The notes under the pieces are model-generated. The model saw only the letters and a list, made by a program, of their open reading frames with translations. It was not told where the DNA came from and made no database searches. This document shows positions 1 through 8,930 of a stretch of DNA of 64,000 nt, piece by piece (within the stretch, counting starts at the first letter, position 1; each line of letters opens with the position of its first letter). Both the position numbers and the translations under genes were made by a program. Source of the stretch: JACVRW01 sp963850205 (lineage in GTDB: Bacteria > Actinomycetota > Thermoleophilia > Solirubrobacterales > Thermoleophilaceae); the NCBI GenBank assembly GCA_963850205.1, contig CAWKKJ010000014.1:124001-188000 (forward strand). The letters run 5' to 3'.

Positions 1-2
1 CC

Positions 3-1043
3 CCCCTCTACGAGCGCCACGAGGCGGCAGGAGCCCGGCTGGTGCCCTTCGCCGGCTGGGAGATGCCGGTGCAGTACGAGGGCATCCGCCCCGAGCACGT
101 GTCGGTGCGCACCACCGCGGGCGTGTTCGACGTCTCGCACATGGGCGAGATCGAGACCGCCGGGCCCCAGGCCGAGGAGTTCCTCCAGCGCGTCCTCTCC
201 AACGACGTGACCAAGATCGCCGAGCGCGGGGCGCAGTACTCGGTGCTGTGCAACACCGACGGCGGCGTGCTGGACGACCTCTTCACCTACCGGCTCGACG
301 GAGGGCGCTTTCTCACCGTCACCAACGCCGCCAACCACGAGCGCGACCTGGCCTGGTTTGCCGAGCAGGCCGAGGGCTTCGACGCCGAGGTGCGCGATGC
401 CCACGCCGACTGGGCGATGCTCGCCGTGCAGGGCCCGGAGGCCCGCGGCGCGCTCGAGCGGCTGGCCCGGGGTGAGCTTCCCGCGAGGATGCGCACCGCC
501 GGCCTGCGCCTGGCCGGGGTGGACTGCCTGGTCTGCGGCACCGGCTACACCGGCGAGGACGGCTGCGAGCTGATGATTCCGCCCGACGGCGCCGGCGCGG
601 TCTGGGACGCCCTGCTGGCCGAGGGGGTGCGGCCCGCCGGCCTGGGCGCCCGCGACACCCTCCGCCTGGAGGTCTGCTTCCACCTCTACGGCAACGACCT
701 GAGCGAGGACCGCAACCCGATCGAGGCCGGCCTGCAGTGGTGCTGCAAGCTGGACACGGACTTCATCGGCGCCGGGGCGCTGCGGGACCTCCAGCCCGAG
801 CAGACCCTGGTCCCGTTCGCCTTCACCGGGCCGGGGATCCCGCGCCAGGGCAATCCTGTGGCCACCGAGCAGGGATCCGGGGTGGTCACGAGCGGCTCGC
901 TCTCGCCCTGTCTCGACACCGGCATCGGGCTGGCCTATGTGCCGGCCGGGGCGGCCGCTCCAGGCACGCCGATCGAGGTGGACGTGCGGGGCAAGAGCCG
1001 CGCCGCGGAGGTACGCGACAAACCGCTCTACGAAACGAGGTGA
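3..1043 (+). CDS. gcvT: aminomethyltransferase (glycine cleavage T protein), 5'-truncated by window edge
   Basis: T protein of the glycine cleavage system: transfers the methylene group from the lipoyl arm of H protein to tetrahydrofolate, releasing ammonia. The reading frame is open to base 3, and the residues before the GTG at 42 (PLYERHEAAGARLVPFAGWE) are typical T-protein N-terminus, so the true start lies just outside the window and the GTG at 42 is internal. Family landmarks follow: FDVSHMGE near the N-terminus, the GYTGEDGCEL segment, and the C-terminal barrel ending in RDKPLYETR. It ends one base before gcvH, so it heads a gcvT-H-PA-PB operon. No L-protein gene (lpd) is in this window. 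Only a few residues are missing. Confidence 0.96.
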   Translation, partial: PLYERHEAAGARLVPFAGWEMPVQYEGIRPEHVSVRTTAGVFDVSHMGEIETAGPQAEEFLQRVLSNDVTKIAERGAQYSVLCNTDGGVLDDLFTYRLDGGRFLTVTNAANHERDLAWFAEQAEGFDAEVRDAHADWAMLAVQGPEARGALERLARGELPARMRTAGLRLAGVDCLVCGTGYTGEDGCELMIPPDGAGAVWDALLAEGVRPAGLGARDTLRLEVCFHLYGNDLSEDRNPIEAGLQWCCKLDTDFIGAGALRDLQPEQTLVPFAFTGPGIPRQGNPVATEQGSGVVTSGSLSPCLDTGIGLAYVPAGAAAPGTPIEVDVRGKSRAAEVRDKPLYETR

Positions 1044-1044
1044 C

Positions 1045-1440
1045 GTGGCCGAGGAGACCTATCCCGAGGACCTGAGGTACCACCACGAGCACGACTGGGC
1101 CCGGATCGAGGGCGACCAGGCCGTCTTCGGCGTCACCTGGTACGCCCAGGACGCGCTCGGCGAGGTGGTCTTCTTCGACCCCCCGGAGATCGGCTCCGAG
1201 GTGGGCAAGGACCAGACCTACGCCGAGGTGGAGTCGGTGAAGGCGGTGTCCGACGTGTTCGCGCCGTTGTCGGGCGAGATCGTGGAGGTCAACGAGGCGC
1301 TGGGCGACAGTCCCGAGCGCATCAACGAGGACCCCTACGGCGAGGGCTGGCTGGTCAAGGTGAGGCTCAGCGACGCCTCCGAGGTCGATTCGCTGATGGA
1401 TGTGGGGGCGTACAAGGATTTGCTCCGATCGGGTAACTAA
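1045..1440 (+). CDS. gcvH: glycine cleavage system H protein
   Basis: Lipoyl-carrier protein that shuttles the aminomethyl group between P, T and L proteins. The GTG at 1045 sits one base after the gcvT stop and gives 131 residues, the normal family size; longer in-frame extensions run inside gcvT and do not look like H protein. The lipoylation motif ESVKAVSDV places the modified lysine at residue 66. The ends YPEDLRYHHEHDWAR and NEDPYGEGWLVKV are family-typical. It is translationally close to gcvT and followed 15 bases later by gcvPA. Confidence 0.97.
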   Translation: MAEETYPEDLRYHHEHDWARIEGDQAVFGVTWYAQDALGEVVFFDPPEIGSEVGKDQTYAEVESVKAVSDVFAPLSGEIVEVNEALGDSPERINEDPYGEGWLVKVRLSDASEVDSLMDVGAYKDLLRSGN

Positions 1441-1455
1441 CGTCGTAGCCAACCT

Positions 1456-2802
1456 ATGAGCCGGTACACCGGAGTCACCGAGCAGGACCTGCAGGAGATG
1501 CTCGACGCGATCGGCGCCGGGTCGGTGGACGATCTCTTCAGCGAGATCCCGGAGGGCGTGCGGCTCGGGCGCGAGCTCGACCTGCCGCCGGGGGCCTCCG
1601 AGCAGGAGGTGTTCGGGCAGCTGTCGGCGCTGGCGGCGAGAAACCGCCACTGCGACGAGGAGGTGAGCTTCCTCGGGGCCGGGATGTACGACCACTACGT
1701 CCCCGCGCTGATCGACACCCTGCTCTCGCGCTCGGAGTTCCTCACCCCCTACACCCCCTACCAGCCGGAGGTCTCCCAGGGCGGGCTCCAGGTGATGTTC
1801 GAGTTCCAGACCGCGATCTCGGAGCTCACCGGCCTCCCCGTCTCCAACGCCTCGGTCTACGAAGGGCCGAGCGCAGTGGCCGCCGCCGGCTACCTGGCCA
1901 AGCTCGAGACCCGGCGCTCGAGGCTCGTGGCCTCGCGCGGCCTGCATCCCCATTCACGCGGGGCGCTTCGCACCCACGCCGCCGGCTACGGCATGGAGGT
2001 GGTGGAGGTGCCGCTCGACGCCGAGGGCGCCACCGACGCCTCCGCCCTGGCCGACGCGGTGGACGACGACACCGCCGCGGTGTTCCTCCAGCAGCCCAAC
2101 TTCCTGGGCACGGTGGAGGAGCTCGGAGGCCTGGTGGAGGCGGGCAAGCGCACCGGCGCGCTCGCCGTGTGCGCCGCCGACCCGCTGCCCCTGGGCCTGC
2201 TCAAGCCGCCCGGCGAGCTCGGGGTGGACATCTGCGTGGGCGAGGGCCAGACGCTGGGCAACCGGCTGGACTTCGGCGGGCCCAGCTTCGGCTTCTTCGC
2301 CGCCGCCGAGCGCTTCCTGCGCAAGATGCCGGGCCGCATCGCCGGCGAGACCCGCGACGTGGACGGCAAGCGCGGCTTCGTGCTCACCCTCCAGACGCGC
2401 GAGCAGCACATCCGCCGCGAGAAGGCCACGCACAACATCTGCACCGCCCAGGCGCTCAACGCGCTGGCCGGGGTGGTCTACCTGTCCTGGCTCGGGCGCA
2501 GGGGCCTGGTGGAGCTGGCCGAGCTGATGCTGCGCCGCACCCACTACGCGCGCGGGGCGCTGGGCCTGGAGCCGATCAACCCCGGGCCGGTGGTGCGCGA
2601 GTTCGCCGTGCGCGTCGGTGACCTCGACGGCCTCTTCCGTCGGGCGCGCGCGGAGGGGATCAACCCCGGCTACCGCCTGGGCCGCGACTACCCCGAGTAC
2701 GAGGACGGCCTCCTGGTGGCTATCACGGAGCGGCGCACGCGCGACGACATCGACCGCCTGGCGGCGCTGACCGCCGCCTCGCGCGAGGTGGTGGCGGCAT
2801 GA
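1456..2802 (+). CDS. gcvPA: glycine dehydrogenase (decarboxylating) subunit 1
   Basis: N-terminal half of the two-subunit P protein, which with GcvPB decarboxylates glycine and loads the aminomethyl moiety on H protein. At 448 residues it has the usual size of the split subunit. Recognisable segments are FLGAGMYDHYVPALID, TPYTPYQPEVSQGGLQ and the C-terminal GRDYPEYEDGLLVAITE. This half carries no PLP lysine, as is normal. Its last four bases (ATGA) overlap the gcvPB start, indicating coupled translation. The split arrangement is found in many Gram-positives, archaea and some actinobacterial lineages; most high-GC actinomycetes carry a single fused gcvP, so this helps limit the taxon. Confidence 0.97.
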   Translation: MSRYTGVTEQDLQEMLDAIGAGSVDDLFSEIPEGVRLGRELDLPPGASEQEVFGQLSALAARNRHCDEEVSFLGAGMYDHYVPALIDTLLSRSEFLTPYTPYQPEVSQGGLQVMFEFQTAISELTGLPVSNASVYEGPSAVAAAGYLAKLETRRSRLVASRGLHPHSRGALRTHAAGYGMEVVEVPLDAEGATDASALADAVDDDTAAVFLQQPNFLGTVEELGGLVEAGKRTGALAVCAADPLPLGLLKPPGELGVDICVGEGQTLGNRLDFGGPSFGFFAAAERFLRKMPGRIAGETRDVDGKRGFVLTLQTREQHIRREKATHNICTAQALNALAGVVYLSWLGRRGLVELAELMLRRTHYARGALGLEPINPGPVVREFAVRVGDLDGLFRRARAEGINPGYRLGRDYPEYEDGLLVAITERRTRDDIDRLAALTAASREVVAA

Positions 2803-4376
2803 GCCCTCAGCTCGACCCGCGCGCCGATGACCAGGCGGTGACGATCTACGAGCGCTCCCGGGAGGGCCGCCGGGCCTTCACGCCGCCGGCGACCGACGTG
2901 CCCGAGGTACCGGTCGAGGAGCTGCTGCCGCGCGAGGCGTTGCGCGAGCAGCCGGCCGAGCTGCCCGAGGTCTCCGAGCCGGAGCTCGTGCGCCACTACA
3001 CCACGCTGTCGGCGAAGAACTTCCACCTGGACGAGGGCTTCTACCCGCTCGGGTCCTGCACGATGAAGCACAACCCGAAGCTGCACGAGCGGGTGGCCGC
3101 GCTCCCGGGGCACGCCCGGCTGCACCCGCTGCAGGACCCGGAGTACGCCCAGGGGGCGCTCGAGCTGATGTGGCGCCTGCAGGGCGCCCTGTCCGAGATC
3201 GCCGGCCTCAACCACGTGTCGCTGCAGCCGAGCGCCGGCTCCCACGGGGAGCTGGCCGGGCTGCTGCTCACGCGGGCCTATCACGCCGACCGGGGCGAGG
3301 AGCGCCCGAAGGTGCTCACCCCCGACACCGCCCACGGCACCAACCCGGCCACCGTGACCATGGCCGGATACGAGGTGGTGAAGGTGGGCACCGCCGAGGA
3401 CGGCGGCGTGGACCTCGACGACCTGCGCGACAAGGCGGGCGACGACGTGGCCTGCCTGATGCTCACCAACCCCAACACCCTGGGTCTGTTCGACAAGAAC
3501 ATCGAGGAGATCGCCTCCATCGTCCACGACGCCGGGGCCACCCTCTACTACGACGGGGCGAACCTCAACGCGGTGATGGGCGTGGCCCGGCCGGGCGACA
3601 TGGGCTTCGACATCGTCCACTTCAACCTGCACAAGACGTTCACCCAGCCCCACGGGGGCGGCGGCCCGGGCGCCGGCCCGATCGCGGTGTCCGACCGGAT
3701 CGAGCCCTTCCTGCCCACCCCGCAGGTGGTCCGCCACGGCGGCCAGAACGGGCGCGCGCCGGCCTTCGACCTGGACTTCGACCGGCCCAAGTCGATCGGC
3801 CGCCTGCGCGGCTTCCAGGGCAACTTCGGCGTCTTCGTCCGCACCTGGGCCTACATCCGCTCACTTGGCGGCGACGGCCTCAAGGACGTCTCCCAGACCG
3901 CCGTCCTGAACGCCAACTACCTGAAGGCCCTGCTGGCCGCCGACGGCATCGGCGAGTACCTGCCGGTGGCCTTCGACCGCACCTGCATGCATGAGTTCGT
4001 GCTCAGCGGCAGCGGCGCCAAGGACAAGCTCGGCGTCAGGACGCTCGACCTGGCGAAACGGATGCTTGACCACCGCGTCCACCCGCCCACGGTCTACTTC
4101 CCGCTGCTGGTGGAGGAGGCCCTGATGGTCGAGCCCACCGAGACCGAGACCAGGGAGCGCCTCGACCACTTCGCCGCTGTGGTCCGCTCGATCCTGGAGG
4201 AGGCGGCCGAGGACCCGGAGATCGCCAAGAACGCGCCGCACACCACCCCGGTGCGACGCCTGGACGAGGCCGGCGCCGCCAAGCGCCCGGTGGTGCGCTG
4301 GCGCCCGGCCGCGGAGAACCCCGGCGACCCCGAGCGGGCCGAGAAGGCGGCGGCGAGCGGCACGGGGGCCATGTAG
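2799..4376 (+). CDS. gcvPB: glycine dehydrogenase (decarboxylating) subunit 2
   Basis: PLP-bearing half of split P protein. The cofactor lysine is K279 in the motif FNLHKTF, followed by the glycine-rich GGGGPGAGP loop. Other landmarks are YPLGSCTMKHNPK near residue 80 and AHGTNPATVTMAGYEVV. The C-terminal ~25 residues are a charged extension (PGDPERAEKAAASGTGAM) absent from many homologues and probably disordered. The ATGA overlap with gcvPA and immediate abutment of the next gene (stop 4374-4376, next ATG 4377) show a tight operon. Confidence 0.97.
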   Translation: MSPQLDPRADDQAVTIYERSREGRRAFTPPATDVPEVPVEELLPREALREQPAELPEVSEPELVRHYTTLSAKNFHLDEGFYPLGSCTMKHNPKLHERVAALPGHARLHPLQDPEYAQGALELMWRLQGALSEIAGLNHVSLQPSAGSHGELAGLLLTRAYHADRGEERPKVLTPDTAHGTNPATVTMAGYEVVKVGTAEDGGVDLDDLRDKAGDDVACLMLTNPNTLGLFDKNIEEIASIVHDAGATLYYDGANLNAVMGVARPGDMGFDIVHFNLHKTFTQPHGGGGPGAGPIAVSDRIEPFLPTPQVVRHGGQNGRAPAFDLDFDRPKSIGRLRGFQGNFGVFVRTWAYIRSLGGDGLKDVSQTAVLNANYLKALLAADGIGEYLPVAFDRTCMHEFVLSGSGAKDKLGVRTLDLAKRMLDHRVHPPTVYFPLLVEEALMVEPTETETRERLDHFAAVVRSILEEAAEDPEIAKNAPHTTPVRRLDEAGAAKRPVVRWRPAAENPGDPERAEKAAASGTGAM

Positions 4377-5462
4377 ATGGCCACTGTCCCGGCCGGCTCT
4401 TCCACCTCACCCGACATCACCCCGGCCGAGCTGCGCCTCGCCGGGCGAAACCACGCGCTGCCGCTGGAGGCGCTCAAGCACCCGATCACCCCGGTCGGGC
4501 TGCACTACCTGCTGATCCACTACGACATCCCCGCCGTCGAGCCGGACGCATTCCGGCTGGAGGTGGGCGGCGCGGTCGACCGAGCGCTCACTCTGTCGCT
4601 GGACGACCTCCGCGCGCGCGAGCGGGTGAGCCTGCCCGTGACCTTCGAGTGCGCCGGCAACGGGCGGGCGCTGCTCGAGCCCCGTCCTGTGAGCCAGCCC
4701 TGGCTGACCGGCGCGGTCGGAACCGCCGAGTGGGCCGGAACGCCGCTTCGCGGGCTCCTGGACGAGGCCGGGGTCCGGCCCGAGGCCGTGGAGGCGCTGT
4801 TCAGTGGGCTCGACCACGGACTGGAGGGCGGTGTGCGGCAGGCCTTCGAGCGCTCGCTGGCGCTGCCGCAGGTGCTGGAGGGCGACGCCCTGCTGGCCTA
4901 CGAGATGAACGGCGCGCCACTGCTGCCCCAGCACGGCTTCCCGCTGCGCTTGGTGGTGCCCGGCTGGTACGGCATGACCAACGTCAAGTGGCTGGCGAGG
5001 ATCACCCTGCTGGAGGAGCCGTTCGAGGGCTACCAGCAGAGCGTCAGCTACCGGCTCTACGACGCGGACGGCACCCCCGGCGAGCCGCTCAGCCGGATGC
5101 GGCCCCGCTCGCTGATGGTCCCGCCCGGGGTCCCCGACTTCGACACCCGCGACCGGTTCCTCGATCCCGGTGCGGTGGTGCTCGAGGGCCGGGCCTGGTC
5201 GGGCCACGGCCCGGTGGAGAGGGTCGAGGTGTCGACCGACGACGGCGCCACCTGGGCCCCCGCCGAGCTGGCCGAGCCGCTCGGCCCTGCCGCGTGGCGG
5301 GGCTGGAGCTTCCACTGGGACGCGCCGGCCGGCGAGCACGTGCTCTGGTCCCGCGCGTCCGACGCCGCCGGCAACACGCAGCCCCTGGACCCGCCCTGGA
5401 ACCTCAAGGGCTACGTGAACAACGCAGTCGAGCGGGTGCCCGTGGTCGTGGGCCGCTTTTAA
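4377..5462 (+). CDS. molybdopterin-dependent oxidoreductase, sulfite oxidase family
   Basis: A 361-residue protein of the sulfite oxidase fold: an N-terminal Mo-pterin domain (about 30-220) and a C-terminal Ig-like dimerisation domain (about 240-350). The molybdenum-ligating cysteine is visible as C92 in VTFECAGNGR, and HGFPLRLVVPGWYGMTNVKWL is the conserved cofactor-binding stretch. No Tat or Sec signal and no haem domain are seen, so it is predicted cytoplasmic and the electron acceptor is unknown. The gene begins on the base after the gcvPB stop, so it is cotranscribed with the glycine cleavage genes, but a functional link is not evident. The true substrate (sulfite or another) cannot be told from sequence. 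Confidence 0.88.
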   Translation: MATVPAGSSTSPDITPAELRLAGRNHALPLEALKHPITPVGLHYLLIHYDIPAVEPDAFRLEVGGAVDRALTLSLDDLRARERVSLPVTFECAGNGRALLEPRPVSQPWLTGAVGTAEWAGTPLRGLLDEAGVRPEAVEALFSGLDHGLEGGVRQAFERSLALPQVLEGDALLAYEMNGAPLLPQHGFPLRLVVPGWYGMTNVKWLARITLLEEPFEGYQQSVSYRLYDADGTPGEPLSRMRPRSLMVPPGVPDFDTRDRFLDPGAVVLEGRAWSGHGPVERVEVSTDDGATWAPAELAEPLGPAAWRGWSFHWDAPAGEHVLWSRASDAAGNTQPLDPPWNLKGYVNNAVERVPVVVGRF

Positions 5463-5629
5463 GTGCTCCCCGCCTCAACCACCGCCGCGCTCGACCGGCC
5501 AGGAACGTGCCTGACGGCGCCCACGATGCTCGCCGATGCTTTGGCATCGACTGCGCTCGCGGGCTGGTCAGCCCCGCTCCTGGCTCGTCCGATCATCGAC
5601 GGTACCTTCGGCGGGCAGCACTAAGCCGC
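5463..5629 (+). other. trpS upstream region with two small hairpins and a 32-codon ORF
   Basis: The 167-base gap holds two perfect short hairpins: CGATGC/GCATCG around a TTTG loop (5534-5549) and GGGCT/AGCCC around GGTC (5561-5574). A 32-codon ORF (5526-5624) with a single Trp codon ends six bases before the trpS GTG. No T-box consensus was recognised. It could be untranslated leader or a small coding relic; nothing decides between these. Confidence 0.25.
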
Positions 5630-6614
5630 GTGCGCATCTTCAGCGGAATCCAGCCCACCGGCCGCAAGCACCTCGGGAACTACATCGGAGCCATCCGCGG
5701 CTACCTGGAGGGCCAGGAGCGCGGCGACCCGGCGATCTACTGCATCGTCGACCTGCACGCCACCAGCGTGGCCTACGACCCCAGGCGCGCTGCCCGGCTA
5801 CGTGCTCGACACCACCGCGATGCTGATGGCGGCCGGCCTCGACCCGGAGCGCTGCATCCTGTTCCGCCAATCCGACCTGGCCGAGCACTCGGAGCTGTGC
5901 TGGCTGCTGTCCTCGGTCACCCCCTACGGCGACCTCCAGCGCATGCACCAGTTCAAGGACAAGTCGGCGCGCGAGCAGCAGCTGGTGCGCACCAGCCTGT
6001 TCCTGTACCCCGTGCTCCAGGCCGCCGACATCCTGCTCTACCGCACCGACGAGGTCCCGGTGGGCGACGATCAGCGCCAGCACGTGGAGCTCGCCCGCGA
6101 GATCGCCCGGCGCTTCAACGCCACCTACGGCGAGATCCTGGTCGAGCCCGCGCACGTGATCCCGTCCATCGGGGCGCGCATCATGGACCTGCAGGACCCC
6201 GGCGCAAAGATGTCGACGAGCTACGGCACCGAGGCCGGCCTCATCTACATCGACGACGAGCCCGACGCCGTTCGCCGCAAGGTCAAGCGGGCCCAGACCG
6301 ACTCCGGCAGCGACATCGTGCGCGGGCCCGGCAAGGAGGGAATCGCCAACCTGATCGAGGTGATGGCGGTCTCGCGCGGCGTGAGCGCCGAGCGGGTGGA
6401 GGAAGAGTTCGCGGACCAGGGCTACGGCGCCTTCAAGCAGGCGGTGGGCGACGCCGTGGTCGAGGTGCTGGCCCCGGTGGGCGAGCGCTACGCCGAGCTG
6501 CGCCCGGACGAGGCGGCGCTCGAGGCCACGCTCGCGAGCGGCGCCGAGCGTGCCCGGGGCATCGCGACCGGCGTGATGGCCGAAGTGCGGCAGGCCATGG
6601 GCGTGCGCGGCTGA
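5630..6614 (+). CDS. trpS: tryptophanyl-tRNA synthetase, interrupted by a +1 frameshift
   Basis: Class I synthetase charging tRNA-Trp. The first ~49 codons from the GTG at 5630 contain IFSGIQPTGRKHLGNYIGA with the HIGH-like signature. The rest continues one base later in another frame: LPGYVLDTTAMLMAAGLDPE onwards, with the KMSTS signature and a normal C-terminus. The frame changes at 5780-5784, where CCC-AGG-C would have to be read as CCA-GGC; dropping one base of the C4 run at 5779-5782 restores D-P-G-A-L-P and a 327-residue protein of normal size. Both halves are otherwise intact. A sequencing indel is the simplest explanation; a real lesion or programmed shift is possible. No other trpS is in this window. 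Confidence 0.93.
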
Positions 6615-6637
6615 GCCGTTCCGCCGGGGCCGGGGGC

Positions 6638-6643
6638 TAGGCT
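6638..6643 (+). promoter_or_regulatory. -10 element of scpA (TAGGCT), leaderless type
   Basis: TAGGCT ends 7 bases before the scpA ATG with no Shine-Dalgarno between, so transcription would begin at or next to the start codon. No convincing -35 is seen. Confidence 0.5.
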
Positions 6644-6650
6644 CCCGCCG

Positions 6651-7376
6651 ATGGCGATCGCCGACCTCGACCTCGACCTCGAGGTCTTTCAGGGGCCGTT
6701 CGACCTCCTCCTCACGCTCGTGCTCAAGGAGGAGGTCGACCTGCTGGAGGTCGACCTCGCCGAGATCGTGCTCTCCTACGTCGAGTACCTCGAGCGCTCC
6801 GGCGAGCTGGACCTCGAGGCGGCCACCGAGTTCCTGGTGCTGATCGCCGCGCTGCTGGAGCTGAAGTCGCGGCTGATGCTCCCCTCGGACGAGGAGGAGG
6901 ACCTCGACCTCGAGCCCCAGGAGGCCGCCGACGAGCTGCTTCACCGGATGCTCGAGTACCACCGCTATCGCGGCGCCGCCGGCCACCTGCGGGAGCGGCT
7001 GGAGGCCGAGCACGGCTTTCGCTACCGCTCCGCCCCGCTGCCGCCCGCGCTCCGCCGCGTCTCGGTCGAGGTCGCCGAGCGGGCCTACGACCCGGAGCGG
7101 CTGGCCGCGGCCCTGGGCGACCTGCTGCGCGTGCCGCCGCCGCTCGAGCTGGGCCACCTGCGCCGCCCGGCGGTGTCGGTCGAGCAGCGGCTGCTGCACC
7201 TGCGCGGCCTGCTGGCGCGCAAGGCGCCGTTCTCGTTCGACGAGGCCGTGCGCGGGGCCGACCGCCTCACCGAGGCCGTCACCCTGTTTGCGCTGCTGGA
7301 GCTCTACAAGGCGGGCGAGGCGAGCTGGGAGCAGGAGGTGCCCTTCGGGCCGATCCTGGTGAGGGCGGCAACCTGA
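6651..7376 (+). CDS. scpA: segregation and condensation protein A
   Basis: Kleisin subunit of the SMC-ScpA-ScpB condensin, needed for chromosome compaction and segregation. The 241-residue protein opens with the hallmark FQGPFDLLLTLVLKEEVDLL and continues with LLELKSRLMLP in the SMC-neck-binding region; an acidic linker (SDEEEDLDLEPQ) and the C-terminal winged-helix part follow. The ATG at 6651 is chosen because the family N-terminus begins immediately after it. scpB follows with a likely 4-base overlap. A TAGGCT -10 motif lies just upstream. Confidence 0.97.
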   Translation: MAIADLDLDLEVFQGPFDLLLTLVLKEEVDLLEVDLAEIVLSYVEYLERSGELDLEAATEFLVLIAALLELKSRLMLPSDEEEDLDLEPQEAADELLHRMLEYHRYRGAAGHLRERLEAEHGFRYRSAPLPPALRRVSVEVAERAYDPERLAAALGDLLRVPPPLELGHLRRPAVSVEQRLLHLRGLLARKAPFSFDEAVRGADRLTEAVTLFALLELYKAGEASWEQEVPFGPILVRAAT

Positions 7377-7945
7377 ACGACCTGGCCCGCACCGTCGAGG
7401 CGCTGCTCTTCCTCTCGGCCGAGCCGGTGGCGGTGGAGCGTCTGGCCGACGCCTGCCGGGTCTCCGAGGGGGAGGTGGTCGAGGCGCTGGCGCGCCTGCG
7501 CGAGCACTACGCCGAGGGCTACCGCGGCGTGGTGCTGCGCGAGGTGGCCGGCGGCTTCACGCTCGCCACCGACCCGATGGCCGAGGATGCCGCCCGCCGG
7601 CTGCTCGCCCGGCCCCGCACCCCGCCGCTCACCCAGGCACAGGCCGAGTGCCTGGCCATCGTGGCCTACCTGCAGCCCGTCTCACGGCCGGAGCTGGCCC
7701 GGATCCGCGGGGTGGCCTCGGAATCCGCGGTGGCGACGCTGCTGGAGCGCGGTCTGATCGAGGAGTCCGGGCGCTCGCGCTTCGGCGCCATCCTCTACCG
7801 CTCCACCGAGCTGTTCCAGAAGCTGTTCGGGCTCACCGGACTGGACGAGCTGCCCGACCCGGCCCGCTTCGACCCGAGCCCGGAGGAGGAGGGCGAGCTG
7901 CGCGAGCGCCTGCTGCGGGCGGGCGAACAGCGGACGGCGACCTAG
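7373..7945 (+). CDS. scpB: segregation and condensation protein B
   Basis: Winged-helix partner of ScpA in the condensin complex. Coding similarity begins at LNDLARTVEALLFLSAEPV, which is the family N-terminus, but no ATG, GTG or TTG lies there. The CTG at 7373 overlaps the scpA stop (CTGA) and is preceded by a GAGGG Shine-Dalgarno at 7361-7365, so I choose it as a rare CTG start; the first GTG in frame, at 7427, would remove 18 conserved residues. The two winged-helix domains include LAIVAYLQPVSRPELARIRG and GRSRFGAILYRSTELFQKLFG. The last four bases overlap the convergent LysR gene. Confidence 0.94.
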   Translation: MNDLARTVEALLFLSAEPVAVERLADACRVSEGEVVEALARLREHYAEGYRGVVLREVAGGFTLATDPMAEDAARRLLARPRTPPLTQAQAECLAIVAYLQPVSRPELARIRGVASESAVATLLERGLIEESGRSRFGAILYRSTELFQKLFGLTGLDELPDPARFDPSPEEEGELRERLLRAGEQRTAT

Positions 7946-8877
7946 CTCGCCGCCAGCTCCAACCTCGCCTCGCGAAACTCCTCGGCCACGTCCTGGAGGA
8001 TCTGCAGCATCGCCTCGCTGGCCGGCGAGTGGTAGGCGCCGGCCGTGCGGGCCGCCCATACGCGCCGCATCGGGGGCTTCTTGAGGGTGCGCACCACCAC
8101 GCCGGGGTGGACCGTGGTGAGGGCCAGGCGGGGGAGGATGGTCACGCCCACCCCGGCCGCCACCAGCGCCTGCGCCGCGGTGGTCTCGTCGGCCTCGAAG
8201 GCCACCCTCGGCTCGTAGCCGGCCTCACGGCACACGGTCTCGAGGATCCCGCGGCAGTCGCTGGCGTTGCTGGAGGCCACCCAGGGCTCGTCGGCCAAGT
8301 CGGCCAGCGCCGGGCGGCGGCGGCCGGCCAGGGGGTGCCCCTTGGGGAGGAGCAGCTCGTACTGGTCCTCGGTCAGCTCGGTGAGCTCCAGGTCGGGGGC
8401 GAGCATGCCGGGAATCGAGTCGTGGTCGTACACCAGGGCCAGGTCGACCTCGCCCGACTTGAGCTTGGCGCCCGCCTCCGCCGGCTCGGCCTCGAGCATC
8501 CCGAGCTCCACGTGGGGATGGCGCTCGTGGAACGCCGCGACCGCCCGCGGGATCAGCGTGGCGCCGGCACTCTGGAAGCAGACCAGCCGCAGCCTGCCGC
8601 CGCGCAGTCCGGCTAGGGCGTCAAGGTCGTCCTCGGCGCTGCGCAGCCGGGCGAGGATCACCTCGGTGTGGTCGACCAGCACCTGACCGGCGCCGGTGAG
8701 CCGCACGCCGCGGGCGCCGCGCTCCACCAGCTGCGCACCGCTCTCGCGCTCCAGCGCGGCGATGTGCTGGCTCACCGCCGACTGGGTGAAGTTCAGCGCC
8801 TCCGCCGCGGCCGAGAACGACCCCCGCGAAGCGACCTCGCACAACACCTTCATCCGGCGGACGTCGAGCATTAGCAC
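7942..8877 (-). CDS. LysR-family transcriptional regulator
   Basis: A 311-residue LysR regulator: N-terminal winged helix-turn-helix (FSAAAEALNFTQSAVSQHIAALE, about residues 20-42) and a periplasmic-binding-protein-like effector domain. Two start ATGs are possible two codons apart (MLMLDVRRMK); the second fits the family better. It is divergent from an EamA exporter with a 53-base gap, so it probably controls that gene and itself; the ligand is unknown. Its 3' end overlaps scpB by four bases in convergent orientation. Confidence 0.93.
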   Translation of the reverse strand: MLMLDVRRMKVLCEVASRGSFSAAAEALNFTQSAVSQHIAALERESGAQLVERGARGVRLTGAGQVLVDHTEVILARLRSAEDDLDALAGLRGGRLRLVCFQSAGATLIPRAVAAFHERHPHVELGMLEAEPAEAGAKLKSGEVDLALVYDHDSIPGMLAPDLELTELTEDQYELLLPKGHPLAGRRRPALADLADEPWVASSNASDCRGILETVCREAGYEPRVAFEADETTAAQALVAAGVGVTILPRLALTTVHPGVVVRTLKKPPMRRVWAARTAGAYHSPASEAMLQILQDVAEEFREARLELAAS

Positions 8878-8930
8878 ATCTTATCGAGGACGCCAGAAGG
8901 CTTCACGTCGACTGATGCGCCGAACCTGCA

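Noticed and set aside
5534..5629. T-box or Trp attenuation leader for trpS
   Set aside because: No T-box core sequence; the 32-codon ORF has only one Trp codon; hairpins are short and lack a U-tract.
4649..6640. Very long open frame (663 codons) across the oxidoreductase and trpS
   Set aside because: It is mostly an Arg/Ala/Gly-rich shadow of the oxidoreductase; only the segment 5630-5782 is real (trpS N-terminus).
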